In this document: positions 13,146 to 25,699 of the stretch, one piece after another
Layout of the letters: every line of letters begins with the position of its first letter
Numbering within the stretch: the stretch's first letter is position 1
Assembly: GCA_963995505.1 (NCBI GenBank)
Contig: OZ023184.1
Location: forward strand, 4,526,001-4,590,000
Source of the DNA: Hypericum androsaemum
Taxonomy: Eukaryota > Streptophyta > Magnoliopsida > Malpighiales > Hypericaceae
Reading direction: 5' to 3'
DNA length: 64,000 nt
Translations under genes and position numbers: made by a program
Notes under the pieces: generated by a model
Database searches by the model: none
Seen by the model: the letters and a program-made list of their open reading frames with translations, nothing else
Told to the model about the DNA's origin: nothing

Positions 13146-13850
13146 TTCTTTGCCATCTGCTTACTTCTGTATTTGGCCCTTTTATTACTGAATGCCAAAG
13201 GCTATTATTCTCTAGGGAATCTTATACTTTACTAAATACAAAAGAATAACATACAAAAAGGATACTAGGCCTAGATATAGGATCAAATTCGTGCACATCT
13301 GACTAAGATACTGCCAGAATACATGAGCTTGTCACCTTCTGCCCTCATACATGTCCTAATTGACAAGGCGCTACAAGAGACAACGTTTTCATAGAAGAGT
13401 CCAATGCAAGAGAGACAAAATACTAATTCTTGGTTTAGGCTCCTTGACAAAGTCCTCTCTGTCTCTATTGAAGAAAAGTATTGTCATTGAACAAAGAACA
13501 CAAAAGTCCTGAATGACGGAAATAAAGTTCTTACTGTTGCAGCTCTCCCGCATCCAGTAGCGCAGAGGTTTATCAGGCAATTCATGGACTGAATTCAAAT
13601 CAAGGGGAACCCAAGGATTAATTATTAGTATGCTTTGAATCTAGGTTGGATCTACTCGTGCATTATTCCGATTTGGACAATGCAGCAATTTGTCGTGTGG
13701 CTGTTGGAGAATTGAAAAGCAGATAATGTAAATAAGGATCAGGATTATTCTGGTCTTGATGTCTAACCTGCAAATTAATGGATCAGACATTGTTTGCATG
13801 AAGCTAGAAGAGTTAATTCAGTTGCATACAATATCAACCACCGTAAAGAG
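13146..13850. other. Intergenic between GMC-hydrolase copy 2 and the plastid protein gene
   Basis: Promoter side of copy 2 and 3' UTR side of the next minus-strand gene. Short frames here show no family resemblance; I see nothing else. Confidence 0.5.
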
Positions 13851-15610
13851 TTAAAGTCTGGCAATTTCTACAGATTTCTGCAGGGCTTGCAGAAGACTCC
13901 TCATGATCCTAGGCTCATCGGGAGGTGGAATATCTTTCATAGGTCCATTTCTTATGGCTCTGAAAATCGGGCCCGAGCCTTCAGTTGCCGGGAAAACCAA
14001 GAAATCTATATACACTGTGATCTCGGCCTTCCCATCTCCGATAGTAATGAAACCCAATCGTGCTCCTCCTGATATTTTATCAACCTGTCGTGTTGAAATA
14101 TAGAAAAGATGAAAGCATTACAAGCATTACAAGATGAAAGCATTACAAGAACCAGACTCTTCTATCTCCCCCAATATGTAGAGCATAATAAGCAGAAAGA
14201 ACTTGTATGCTTTGAGCGATTTCACACCAGCATTTCAATGTTAACCAAGCTCCGACAATGACATTATTTGACAATTAATCAACGTGCTCTACTACTATGT
14301 TAGAATCTCTATATCAACCCAAAACTGTCAAGGCAATGAGTTAAGTGAATTTTCAACGCTTATATGTTGGGGCCAAACAACACACCACGATCGACGGGCA
14401 TTCTCAACATTCGGTGATGCTGGAAAGCGGTAATGCCTACGAAAGTTGTCAACGACACTCTAGTCCAGCTCGCGAGGCATTACGCGCAGCAGCAAGTTGA
14501 AGACATAACTCTCCAATATCAACGACAAGATTCCAACTTAGTATCTACCCACCAAGGAGGAAGATGTCAAGTAGCATGATTCCACAGGGAAAACGTGTTG
14601 GGACATTCAAAGGGTCCCGTTCTTAACAATAACAATAGTCTTAAGCCCTTGAGGCACTACATCCAGATACAACAGACAGCAGAAGGAACAGACAAACCTT
14701 CAATGGAACAGAAACCGGCAGATTAGCTCCTTGGCAAAGACTGTTGGCCCACTGTTGTTGTTGTTCAAAACAGAAAACCCATTAGAAACACAAGAAGAAT
14801 CGTCGGAATTAACGAGTTCAAAAAAAAAACAAGCTGTCCTTGTCAACTAGATGCTTCCAATGGTCTTTGTTCTTAATTACTAAGGTTAAGGCACATAAAT
14901 CACATTATATTCTCAGAATCATCGGTAGAATCTTGGGAAGCACCCGGCAATGTGGAAGCTATATTAACTTGGTCGTGTACGATTATCCTAAATCTTCGTC
15001 TTAACATTTTAGCCACTTGAGCTAGGCATAGCGTTTCGTGTGAGGACGAAAATTGGTACGAGACGAGAAATCAACCCGCTCTGATTACATATTAAATAAA
15101 TTGGGAAGCTCTCGTGCTTCCCCTTTCACTACCAAAAACATTAATAATAATTTAATCAACCTTATTTTGGCAATCCAAACATATTGGAATTTTAGAAACG
15201 TGACGTGAGTTTCAAAGCAGGATAATAGGGATCAAATGTGGGGGGACAAATTGACCAAACGTCCACAAAAACCAAAATTTAAAAAAAAAATTATTTTAAA
15301 TTCTCTAATTTCGCACCTGGAAAAGCAGGCTTTCGAATCTTGGAAGATCGGTGTTCCCGGGAAGTTTTAGTGTCCCAAGCGAGACGCCGTCCTCGTCTCC
15401 GGGGACGAAAACGCCACCCCCTCCCGGCGAGGACCCGACCACCTGCGCCCGTCCCCTGCCGCCGTAGTGCCCCCCTGAGGACAACCGTTGCCTGTCCAGG
15501 AAGGACGCTGTCTGTTCCTTGGCGACGGGGAGGTTGCTGGGGGCAAGTGACACGTGAGAAGCCGCACGTGCCGGGTTGAGGACTGAACACGAGTAGTTGC
15601 ACGTGGCCAT
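13851..15610 (-). CDS. Small conserved plant protein with chloroplast-type N-terminus (possibly DUF7148 family)
   Basis: Three exons on the minus strand: 15610-15317, 14751-14698 (only 54 nt) and 14084-13851. They join in phase 0 to a 193-aa protein. The first about 70 residues are rich in Ser/Ala/Arg and look like a transit peptide. The conserved part runs LGTLKLPGNTDL, then WANSLCQGANLPVSVPLK (the whole small exon), then GFITIGDGKAEITVYIDFLV, and ends RIMRSLLQALQKSVEIARL. I recognise it as a widely conserved plant protein of unknown role; the DUF7148 label is from memory and uncertain. The 613-bp second intron holds a TRIM-LTR relic. Neighbours on the same strand are SNX1 upstream and GMC-hydrolase copy 2 downstream; there is no functional link I can see. 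Confidence 0.8.
14286..14358 (-). mobile_element. TRIM LTR relic in intron
   Basis: On the minus strand the end reads GATATAGAGATTCTAACA, like the TRIM LTR at 52250-52593, followed by a decayed primer-binding site (TAGTAGTAGAGC). The 5' end of the LTR is diverged and I cannot set it exactly. Confidence 0.45.
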
Positions 15611-16153
15611 TATTTTTCTCTTCCTTCTTCCAGGAGAAAACGGTTGGCGAGAGAGGGAGATACAGATGAAGACCGTGTGATCGGTCGGGCGGTCGTTTCG
15701 TATATGTTATTAACGATACACTTAAACTAACTGAATTTGCCAAACAATAATTTTTTTCACAAGAAATCAATGTGGTCGATACACTCCTCTTCAATTTTAG
15801 GACCGAATTTTTAATCCGGTCCTAAAATACGGACTCAAATTCTCGTAGACCGATGATTCACAATCTGCAATTACAAAAACTAGAAGGCAGTATATTGTGC
15901 TTTCACTGATTGTGGGAAACATCAGAAACGTCCAATGAAGTTTACAATGTACACTGAGAGTGTTCTTGTATCAGTTAGCAGCCAATGACGATGATTCCAG
16001 GACCCAGGTGAACGTGAATTTCGGGTCGCAACTCGGATAGAACTCGGTGTTCTTCAATCAGCTACTGCGAATTTTTGCAAGAGAACACCAAGATCAATCC
16101 TACCTGTCATTCCTTTGAATGAAGAGAAACAAGGTGTTCGTCTATAAATCATG

Positions 16154-19100
16154 TCACTCCGTAGAACAAGCTTCAAGCTTCGGAAGGAGACTTCTCCAAG
16201 CATCAGCAATACTGGTTGCCAAACGCGCTTGTCCTTTCGCAAACTCATGGAAAGCAACTCCCATGTCCTCTGTTTTTTGTTCTTGAAACCGCACCATCTC
16301 CTCGTTCATCCGTTTCACAATCAGTTCGAATCTTTGTGTCGCTTCTTCGCCCTCTGTCTTCAGCTGCAACATGGACGAAACCGGTTCAGTAAATGATATA
16401 TGGTACACTGTGGGAAGTACTGTGATTGTTTTCGAATGACTTGCCTCCCTGTACTCGTACTCTGCATCTAATTGTTTTTCGGATCTTATTCTTATGAGCT
16501 TGTCGCTGAAAATGATATTTATATGTTAGATACAGGGAAGACTCGGACCCACTAACGGAGGCTAAGCAACAGCACAAGAAAAACCAACTAATACTGAAGC
16601 ATAAGGTTTGAGTAGGGGCCAATACAGCTGAGCAGAGGAAAGAATTAGATTCAACCGTACAACTTTGTAAGGGAGCGTCAGATTTGGTTAGATCAATAGT
16701 CAAACGGCAAAAAACACTACAAGAATAAACAAAGCTATGTAACCGAAGAATAATGGTATGCAGGGCCATACAGATTTATCTCCTTCAATTTGATTGCTTC
16801 AGCTAGTTCACATTGTTGCCTGTATGCATTGGCCCTTTCTGCAATACTGGCCTGTCACAAGCCACAGAAACATGAAAACCCATTTCCAAAGTAGAAAAAT
16901 GTATGTGAAAGAGACCTAACAGAGGAGAAAGAAAGTAATGAAGGCCCAAGCTCACCTTAATAGATTGAACAGCGTGGACATAGTCTTTCAGTGGCTCTTC
17001 AAAGTTCATTAAAAGTTGATATGCCTAAAGTTTTTGCAACGATGCAACGGAGTCATCAATCCAACTCATAGATTTACTACAAATTGCTAATTCGATGGAA
17101 TTTAGTTTAGCCTACCTCCTTTTGGAGCTTAGTTGATAACATATCCGACTTTGAACCAAGCTCAGAAAATGCCTTTCCAAGGGCCTCTCCTTCACAAGCC
17201 CCAAGGAGCTTTGCAGCCTTCCCAAAGTCGGACAGAGATTGCCCCAATTCTGAGGGAGTAACATAAACAATCATGCTGATTCAAACTGAGACAGGAAGTG
17301 AAAATACACGGATGAAAAGCCATGATGAACATATATGTCTATCACCTCTGTGTCTCTTTACAAGACGGTATGCATGCTTCTGTGCTTCAGCTAAGTGGTT
17401 CTCAAGCTCAAAGATGTAATTTTTCATCTTCTCATATTCAGGACTTGATTCTTCAACAGGTTTTTCCTTTCCGAGGACAACATCACTCACCTTTGATTGC
17501 ACGTCCTGAGAATTCAATTAAGATTAAAGATAACTCAGCGCCTCACCAGAACATTCTGGCTCAAAAGGCTCCATTATTCTGGAATAAAATCCAAAGGTAA
17601 TGCTTCCAAAGAAATAAAATCCATTTATATTGTAGAAGTGGAAATATGGAGACGGGACAATATCACCAACAGAACCTAAAGACTAATTTCACTGCTCAAA
17701 TGGTAAAGGGACTCGCAGCTGCTCTAAATCAGCAGATACCTTGAACATCTGCATCAAATCACCTGGCTTCTTAAAAATACCAGTCTCTTGAAATCGCAAC
17801 CTCTCCATCGTCTGCAAAAGTAAAACAAGTCAGCACCAATTTATAAGTTATAACTTGTTCTGTCACTATTTAGGTGAATGACAAAGAGCAGGATGCAGAG
17901 AGGAGAAGCAATTCTAAGATGAAATTTTTCTAATTTACCCATGATATGTAGTATAGTAATCACATCCATTCACATCACCTAAAAACTACTGCATTAAGTG
18001 GTGATCTTGAAAAGCCATCATAATTCTGCCACATCGAGAAACCTAACACATACAAACAGATCCCAGAAAGAGAAACAAAAAAAAATCAGAGGCACCTCTA
18101 AAGTTTTAGGAAACTAAAAGTTACAGCATTAGATGACTGATTTTCAGGGTAAATATGCAAAATTTGTTATGCTGGCAGCTGGCTCCATTTACTCTTGTCA
18201 ACAAATAATCCAGGCAAATTTTTTTTATCAACATTATCACAGCTTAACTTGAAACCACGAGAACCAATTTACCCAAAGTACTTGATTTTGACTATAAACA
18301 TCAAGTACATAAGGAAGACAAATTTCACACCATCTAAAGTGGTTTGTGAGCCCCAATGTAAAGCAGCACCACAAACCTCTTCCTCTGCTTGCAAAAAGGT
18401 CCTCAGATCATCACTTTGCCGAAGCTCTTGATGCGAAGCTATACGATTGACGAACACATCTAGCGATTGTCTTCTCATTTCTATAAACTCGGCACTAAAA
18501 CGAAATTTTTCTGCATCAGAAAAGTGGGATAGTTAGACAAAACCATTTTTTAAAGTATTCTGCATCTCCAATATCTAGTAGCTCAATAAAACCACACCAA
18601 TGCACCAGAATCTAAATTCAACATCCAGAGTTCCAGTCAGAAACTAAATACAGCTAATAGCAAAGAATTCGCAAGTGCCGACTATTTGCTCACCAAAAGG
18701 CATCAAAATTCACAAGCCAATATTGAATATACCTATCTTCGATAAGACAGTCACAGTACTCGTCTAAACATGAAACGGAATTAACTTCACTCCATACCTA
18801 CAGCGCTCTTCTCCGGTAGGGGAGGGATGAAAACGCCTTTGTACCTCTCGAACAAGCGATCTCTCAACCAAACGAAGTCGTTGTACCTCCTAATCACAAT
18901 CTTCTCGGAGCTCTGATACTCCGGAAAGTTCGTCTGCCATCAAATATTTCCATAAACAGCCAGAGTCAACCCTCCGATTAACCGAACACTAAAAACGCGC
19001 ATGTAGATTAGGTTTTCCAAATTAAAACAAAAGGGAGGACGAGACCTTGGTGATGACGCGATAGGAGATGTAGGCCTGGACGCCGTTACCTAACTTAACG

Positions 19101-19207
19101 GGATCGGTGACGGAGACCGAGAGGTACGGCGGAGACGGAGGGGATCTAGGGCTGTACGCTTTCGGTGGGCCCGGGGAGCTCCTCTGCTGCTCCTCGTCCT
19201 TCTCCAT
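16154..19207 (-). CDS. SNX1: Sorting nexin 1 (PX-BAR), retromer-associated
   Basis: Ten exons on the minus strand: 19207-19046, 18933-18798, 18510-18377, 17811-17740, 17505-17346, 17249-17116, 17024-16956, 16851-16772, 16505-16445, 16363-16154. They give 1218 nt and 405 aa, against about 402 in Arabidopsis SNX1. The PX domain (about residues 27-145) has PYLSVSVTDPVKLGNG, the phosphoinositide motif RRYNDFVWLRDRL and PPLPEK. The remainder is the coiled BAR region, including VSDVVLGKEKPVEE, EAQKHAYRLVKRHR and the end GQARLATSIADAWRSLLPKL. SNX1 binds PI3P on endosomes and works with SNX2 in sorting, for example of PIN auxin carriers. The intron after exon 9 (16444-16364) starts GCAAGT, so it is a GC-AG intron; phase and the conserved YRE-LK junction leave no GT choice. 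Confidence 0.96.
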
Positions 19208-22200
19208 TGTCGCAATCCAAACACAAAAAGAGAGAACCAGATCAAAAAAGAACTCTCAAGTAAGTTGGTCAAAAGGGAGAGGAGAAAATAAGACCCGGTG
19301 GCAGAGTCGTAAATTACCGTGACTATCGTGGCGGGAGTTATAACTGGAGACTGGGAACCACCACCCACCATCATGTCTTTCTCTCTCTAACTCTTTATCG
19401 TGTCGTGAAGCGCGAGGGAGAGCGACCTCGATGAGAAAAATCTCCGTCGGGTGCGAGACGGCGACGTATTGTGTTCGACAAGCCGCGAGGTGTATTTGGC
19501 GAAGGATGGGCGATGTAGCGTGGAGCCGGGGAGAACACGAGACAGACGTGGAAGCGAATTATTGAAATTAATTATTGCTATTATTATACGCTTAATTATT
19601 TCTGAGTCCGTCCCAAGAATTAATTAAGGACACTTCGGAATTTTTTATTTTATATTTTTTTTGAGACAGACACTTCGGAATTTAGATTCGCTGGGTGATA
19701 TACCTTCAACGGTTTGGAAGTTTTTAAAAGAAGCTACTTTATAAAGAAATCTTATAAATTTGAGTAAATGGTTAGAACTTAGAACAGTAATTTTATGATA
19801 ATTTTTTATTGCGATAATCTTATACAGTAGTGATTTTTTTATAATAAGATCTTCTAAATTTTATTGATCAAATATCCGAAAAAATACAATTAGGTAACAG
19901 GACATCTGATACAACATAATAACGTCCTCTCTCGTTGTATGCCCCTCGCTCAACCCGATCTTACACAGCAGTTTCAACTCTTCGGGCAACTTCTATGTAA
20001 TTTCCTATAACCTTTTGAGCTATGAATGAAAGGGTGCAACTGCACCCACATCTTCCACCCAAAACAAAAAAAAAAAAGCTCTCTTTATGGGCCTCTTTCC
20101 ATCGCAACAACGAGAGTGGGCTACAGAGCCCGAAGCCTGTCGAGGCCCCAAAAAAGTGGCAGAGCTCATCAATACCAAAATCAACGTGGCGGTACACCAT
20201 TTGTTAGAAAATGTGGTACCAAAAAGTGGTGTCGACCACCGAAGCAGAATAAAATTCCCCCACCGAGGCCAGTTTAAAGATAGGGATTTGACGTGGACAT
20301 CCGGGGCCCACAATAACGACCATCGAACCAGGTTTCTTTATTTCGCATCGGCCATGTCATCGGTGGTAGGGACTACTACTAGGTGGGCTCCACCTCGGAC
20401 TCGTGAGAGGATGGGGTAATTTTGTAATCGTCAGTTCAATAAACCGATTTGTATTTAAAAAAAATTAATCAAGTTTTTTTAAGAATTAAACGTATGCTTA
20501 TATATTAATTATGTCAAAAAATTATTATAGAAAATAGCATTCAACTTCTCTCACCGGAGGATGAATTGTCCACTTAGATACATATAATCTCAAATTTAAA
20601 TATTGTCGTTATCCAATTGACTACTTCATTCGTCGATTTTAGAATATGTTGGAATTTTCACCTAATTATTTTGCTAAGAGCTATCTTAGCCAATGTAGCA
20701 TCATCATTGGTCTACCATTCAATCGATCGAGAATTGTCATTGATAGAGTTAACCGCATTCTCAGAACATATGAAATTATATTGATAAATGATATCCTATT
20801 GTACAGTTATTGAAACAATATTTGTGTCATTCGACTGTATGTTTGACGGTTAAACCAAATGAGCCCTTAGGTTTTTGGTTGATACCCACAGACCCCAGAC
20901 TTATCTGAAAAGGTTGGATTGGGCCATTAAGCTAAAGTAGGTCATTGATGCGGCGACGTTTCGACTGTCTTTAGCTTAATAGTAAGAACTTTTTCGTTTA
21001 CGAAATTTAAGCGAGAAAAAGCAGTTTAAGATGTAACATGCTGCCATAGGTGTAGACTGCAATATCCCTTTTTATTTCATTATTAATTTATCATTAAGTT
21101 TCTACCAAAAAAGTTTCTATTAAGTTATAGTAATGTCATAAATTGCAAATGGGATGTCCCACTAAGACTTCCCTCGTTAGCAACCAACAATTATTTACGT
21201 ACGTTGCTTTAAGTTAACTAAAAGGTATTAACTTCGAGTTATTAGGAACATATTAATGTTAAATATTTATTTTAAAAAATTATCACTTTTCATTCGGCTC
21301 GAACCTGGATTAGTCGACCTAATGAGTATTTTGATATTTGTTCATTGAGCGAACTATAATATGTGACCAAATTATTTTTGTTCGTAATTTAAGATTATTC
21401 AAAAAATAACTAAATTTATTATTTCGACTTCGAGCAATTGAGAAATCATCAATGTTAAATACTTATTGAGAGAGGTTATCGTATTTCAAATGTCCATCCG
21501 ACTTAAATCTCGATTAGTCGGTCAAATAGGAGGTGAAACACGAGATGGTATAAAAATCTGAACTTTAGATCTGAAGGAAGAAGATAGATAAAATAGATTT
21601 AAATTCACAAAAATTGCTTTTTTTTTCTACTGTCCCATTTGATTGATATATGCTAATTCTTTTTCGCTTTTAGCATTTTTATAAATAAAATAAATAGAAG
21701 TTTTTAGTTATTGGGATTAATCATAACTAAGGAAAAAAGAGGACCAGTGACTCCAGTCTATCCTCGGCTAATTTTCAATCCTTTATCTACTATGCCTGAA
21801 ATGTTGACTAACACCTTACAGCAAAAAAGTCGCATCAGTCAGACCAAGGTACATTACTAATTAAAGTTGAAATATACCATATAGTTAATATATCCGTAGG
21901 ACGATAAATTTTGAATAATTCCTTTTTATTTAAATATTTATAAAAGACCATATTGTCTACTTCATTTTGTTTTTAAAATCGTATCAATAAATAAATAGGC
22001 AGCAAGTAAATACATCACACCAAATATTATAAATTAATCAAAAAAATTGAATATAAAATCTTCTTTATCAATTTAATCTCACCCAAATCCAGGTTACATA
22101 TTACTCCGAATACTTTTTGATTTAGAAAAAAAAGTAAGAAAAAACTTTGATCAGTAAAAGTGGAGTGGCCTAATTTTCTTCGCCCACTTGCACTCTCCCA

Positions 22201-22433
22201 TCGGCGACAGCCCGCCACATCAAAACTTCTCCCATTTTAAGCACCCACCAACTCCCCCATTCACTCTGATCTCTCTCCCTCTCCTTTCTCTCTCTTCACA
22301 TTTAAAATTCTAAAACAAAGCCAAAGAAAGACTCATCGTAAAACACACTCTCCTCCCTCCATTACTCGCATAAATACGAAATTCAATCCAATTCACTTCT
22401 CTTAATTGTGATAACTCCACTCCACCCTCTGAC
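19208..22433. other. Gene-poor intergenic region
   Basis: SNX1 5' flank, then AT-rich spacer. Open frames around 19961-20419 look like chance (lysine- and proline-rich, no family). Two diverged direct copies of about 110 bp lie at 21225-21335 and 21424-21535, both holding AATGTTAAATA then a GATTAGTCG block. CT-rich sequence at 22260-22300 is probably S40 5' UTR. Confidence 0.5.
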
Positions 22434-23057
22434 ATGGGCCCCACCCCTCGCAACCGCTTCCTCGGCCTCCTCCCCCCTCCCTCCTCCGTCGCCGGAAACG
22501 GTTACGAGCTCACCGAAGACGACGTCCTCTGGACCAACGACTTCTCCGATCCGAAATCCAACTCCCCTCCGACTTCCGCCGACAGTATCCGCGGGATCAA
22601 TCACCTCGACCGCCGATCCTCCTTCCCGGCCAACTCCGGGATCCTTGCGGCGCTTCCGGAGCCCAACCGCCTCCCGCTCCTCTACCGGAGGCCCTCCCTC
22701 CCTTCCTCCTCGTCGAAATCCATCCCCAGGCCGCCGGGGGACAACGATCTCGGCTGCGGCGTCGCGGGGATCAGGAAGGCGGTGAACATGTCGGCGCCGG
22801 TGAGGGTTCCGGTGCTGGCGGCGGCGGCGAGGGAGAGAAGGTCGAGGTACACGGAGATCGAGGAAGACAACGGCGACGGTGATGACGGCGGGGAAGAGGA
22901 GATGCTGCCGCCGCACGAGATCGTGGCGCGGGGGTCGATGATGAGGTCGCCGAGGACGACGTTCTCGGTGCTGGAAGGCGTCGGGAGGACTCTCAAGGGC
23001 CGGGATCTGAGGCAGGTTCGCAACGCCGTTTGGCGACAAACCGGCTTCCTTGATTGA
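22434..23057 (+). CDS. Senescence regulator S40 family protein (DUF584)
   Basis: Single-exon gene of 207 aa. The C-terminus carries the full S40/DUF584 signature: LPPHEIVARGS at about residue 160, then TTFSVLEGVGRTLKGRDL and RQVRNAVWRQTGFLD at the very end. The N-terminus has RFLGLLPP and LTEDDVLW, also typical. Family members are small, mostly nuclear proteins linked with leaf senescence; the biochemical role is unknown. The coding region is GC-rich compared with its surroundings, as is usual for these intronless genes. CT-rich leader sequence lies upstream. Confidence 0.95.
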   Translation: MGPTPRNRFLGLLPPPSSVAGNGYELTEDDVLWTNDFSDPKSNSPPTSADSIRGINHLDRRSSFPANSGILAALPEPNRLPLLYRRPSLPSSSSKSIPRPPGDNDLGCGVAGIRKAVNMSAPVRVPVLAAAARERRSRYTEIEEDNGDGDDGGEEEMLPPHEIVARGSMMRSPRTTFSVLEGVGRTLKGRDLRQVRNAVWRQTGFLD

Positions 23058-25119
23058 TCATTAATTATCCATCTTTAATAATTAAATAAAGATGAATTAG
23101 TTGCTGCTAAGTAAGTAATTTAGTGCGTATACTGATAGAGGGAGAGAGAGTCCCAATTGTGTAATTTGGGGGGTTTAAGGGGTCTTTTTTTACAAACCCT
23201 GGAAGTGGAGGATTTAATATTACATTAGGACTCGTTTAATGACTCAATGATGGGAGTAATTTGGTTATCTCTGCTGTTTTTTGTAGTAATTAATTGTTGG
23301 TCTCTGTTGACTATATGGGGTTCTTACCCTTTTTATATCTTGTAGTATTTGGAAACCGCAATTAAGGTATAAGTGAGTCTTTTCTTAATGAGAAAATTAT
23401 ATTATATTAAGCCTGGGCGCTCTTGTTTCTCAACCAAGGGATTATGTTAAGTTGTATCGCAGATTCTACGCGACAAAGAACTGTCGAGTAAAAATCATCG
23501 GTGGTCCATCAACTATTATTTTTTTAGTCGATCTCAATTTCGCAAGTCATGCACATGTGGTATATCTCTGACTAACTTCCGGCAAATAAATTTAAAAAGT
23601 CCCAAAAACCGAAAAACGCAACTTCTACCATGGTCCCCCAGTTTTTTATTTTTACAAGAATTTTGTGTTTTTTTTTCCTTTTTATTTTATTGTTATAAAT
23701 AGTTTTATCTAAACATTTTATATAGAAGTAGTCAATTATTCATTTATTGATGGTATATGCATTCTTTTATTGACAGATTTACACTATTACTCAGGAAAGC
23801 AAATTTCCATTTTTAAAGGATACGATAAATTAAGAAGTGTTTATTTTTTAGTATTGTGACAAAAAAATTTGTAGATGTTCATCTCAAGACTATGTTTCAT
23901 ACAACTAATCTGATTGGTCCCTAATGTTTTAAAACTCATTATGCGTTTGCATCAATCTGTAATGACTTGCATGTCCTTATACATGAACATAAAAAAATTA
24001 CAAATTAAAAATATACAACTGTTTCTCTTCCCGGACTCTTCTAAGCACCAAATGTACAGGCGGTTGAGACATGACAACCAATACAAGGAATATACAAATC
24101 ACCAAGACACCAACCATCAACAGACTACGATGACTGCATCAAGGACAAATTAGAAGCCAATTAATCTGTCACAACTTGCTATTCCACAATTGTGTCAATT
24201 GGAGGAGGTTCGTTTAATATCCCAAAATCGCTCAGCAACAGAGCAGGTTTGTTATCTTTGAAGCCGGAGAAAAACATTGTGTTCGTGGACCAACCCAGGG
24301 TCACCGCTACACGGTCAAGAACTAACGATCTACCACGCCGAAGCTCAACGTGGAAAAAGGTTCATCTGCTGTGGCTCGACTACCTTCATAAAGAGACTTC
24401 AGCAGTGGCGAATAACATGATCTTACTAAATGCCGGGAAAGCGAGAATTTTCTATTTCAATTCAAGGTAATGTTTGTCCAGAAATTGGACAGAGATCACA
24501 GAAAAAAGTAACAAGCCAGAACATGGGCCTGCAATCTAAAATTTTGCAGGAATAAAACATTCATCAAAGACTAAAGAATATCAAGTTTGATACATGGAAA
24601 AAAATAATAGGAACATTCTGTACAACCTCTAAATGATCGGCCACTGGAGTGCATTGCTTAATAATTTCGGTAGGTCCTCCGGAGGAAGCTGATCAAAAAT
24701 GAAATTGGAGGTTTCAAGTTCGAACTCAGTCCCAGACAGATGGTCCAGATATATGCATTTCAATTAGTGTCATGATGACCCTAGATCAAATTACTTCAAT
24801 ACTAAATTTCACTCCACTATCTAAAAGACAATAGCACAAATGGGGAAAACCCAATCTTCTGGCATGTCTGGGGAAAGTAACAACTAGATATCAGTAGTAG
24901 GCACCACGGACAAAACGAATTCAAGAAACGGAGATTCATCATCTCACACAAGATGTGTGAATCTCCATTTATTGAAGACACCGTTGTCCGTAGTCCTACA
25001 CATGGTAAGAACAACCAATGTGACTGATCCGCGTGCAAATTCGAGTGACTACTGATCTAATTGATCCTATTGCTGATGATACTGCTGATGGATTCATTCC
25101 AATGCATATAGAATTGTAA
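23058..25119. other. Intergenic, S40 3' flank to snoRNA cluster
   Basis: AT-rich. A 92-codon open frame at 24192-24470 (+) has no resemblance I know and no clear promoter, so it is not called. No transposon ends were found. Confidence 0.45.
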
Positions 25120-25244
25120 GATTTCAGACATCCAAGGAAGGATAGGAGCAGCACTAACTCTCAAGCCTGGCGAAGGCGAAAGCTCTTAGGCGGCCACTGC
25201 GAATGTTCTTGAGAAACAAGCCTTAGATTTTATCATCATCAACC
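25120..25244 (-). ncRNA. U14: Box C/D snoRNA U14, copy b
   Basis: Read on the minus strand: C box ATGATGA (25239-25233) and D box CTGA (25127-25124). Between them lie the two U14 signatures. ACATTCGCAGT is the domain that pairs with the 5' end of 18S rRNA. CCTTCCTTGGATGT directly before the D box is complementary to 18S ACATCCAAGGAAGG and guides the conserved 2'-O-methyl C (Cm414 in yeast, Cm462 in human). The terminal stem is weaker than in copy a, so the exact ends are uncertain by a few bases. Confidence 0.88.
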
Positions 25245-25317
25245 CAAAAGGGCATAAAACAACAGATCAAGCACAACAATCAACAAAAACAAATAACTTT
25301 TACGAAAAATGGTTATT

Positions 25318-25443
25318 GGTCTCAGACATCCAAGGAAGGATAAAAGCAGCAGAAGCTCTCAAGCCCGGCGAAAGGCGAAAGCTCTCAGGCGGCCACTGCG
25401 AATGTTCTTGAGAAACAAGCCTTAAGGTTTCTCATCACCGACC
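25318..25443 (-). ncRNA. U14: Box C/D snoRNA U14, copy a
   Basis: On the minus strand the RNA begins GGTCGGTGATGA and ends GTCTGAGACC, so GGTC/GACC close the terminal stem. The C box is at 25438-25432 and the D box at 25325-25322. Both U14 rRNA-binding domains are present (ACATTCGCAGT; CCTTCCTTGGATGT next to the D box). It lies about 75 bp upstream of copy b in the same orientation and is closely similar over its whole length, so it is a tandem duplicate. U14 is needed for 18S processing and methylation. Confidence 0.93.
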
Positions 25444-25495
25444 AGACAAAAAAACTAAAATCAACAATATCTTTCCAATAAAAAATAAGAACTAT

Positions 25496-25599
25496 GGCAA
25501 GTCAGACAATTTTTATGCCTCAAAATTTTAAATTCAAAGAGGGCCGACTGGAATCCCAGAAAACCCACTCATGCATCTAATTGATTCATCATTCTTGCC
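25496..25599 (-). ncRNA. Candidate box C/D snoRNA upstream of the two U14 copies
   Basis: On the minus strand GGCAAG at the start and CTTGCC at the end form a perfect 6-bp terminal stem (7 with the flanking pair). It encloses a C box ATGATGA directly inside the 5' arm and a D box CTGA directly inside the 3' arm, about 104 nt in all. A possible D' box CTGG follows GTGGGTTTT. I could not match the guide before the D box (GGCATAAAAATTGT) to an rRNA site from memory, so the target is unknown. The shared orientation suggests co-transcription with U14. Confidence 0.72.
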
Positions 25600-25699
25600 A
25601 ATTCAATTTACGAAAAAAAAATGGAACAAAATTGAGACCAAGAAAGCTTCTTCCTTTGGGACCTAACTGATTCCGATAAAAACAATTGAGATGAAAAGA

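Noticed and set aside
15060..15100. GTAATCAGAGCGGGTTGA on the minus strand, like a retroelement primer-binding site
   Set aside because: No LTR end could be recognised beside it.
19961..20419. Overlapping short frames on both strands
   Set aside because: Low-complexity lysine/proline-rich products without similarity; probably chance.
24192..24470. 92-codon frame in the spacer before the snoRNA cluster
   Set aside because: No family resemblance, no promoter or splice context that I could see.
24890..24960. Possible further C/D snoRNA on the minus strand (AGATGATGA then CTGA about 50 nt on)
   Set aside because: No terminal stem and no recognisable guide, unlike the three called snoRNAs.
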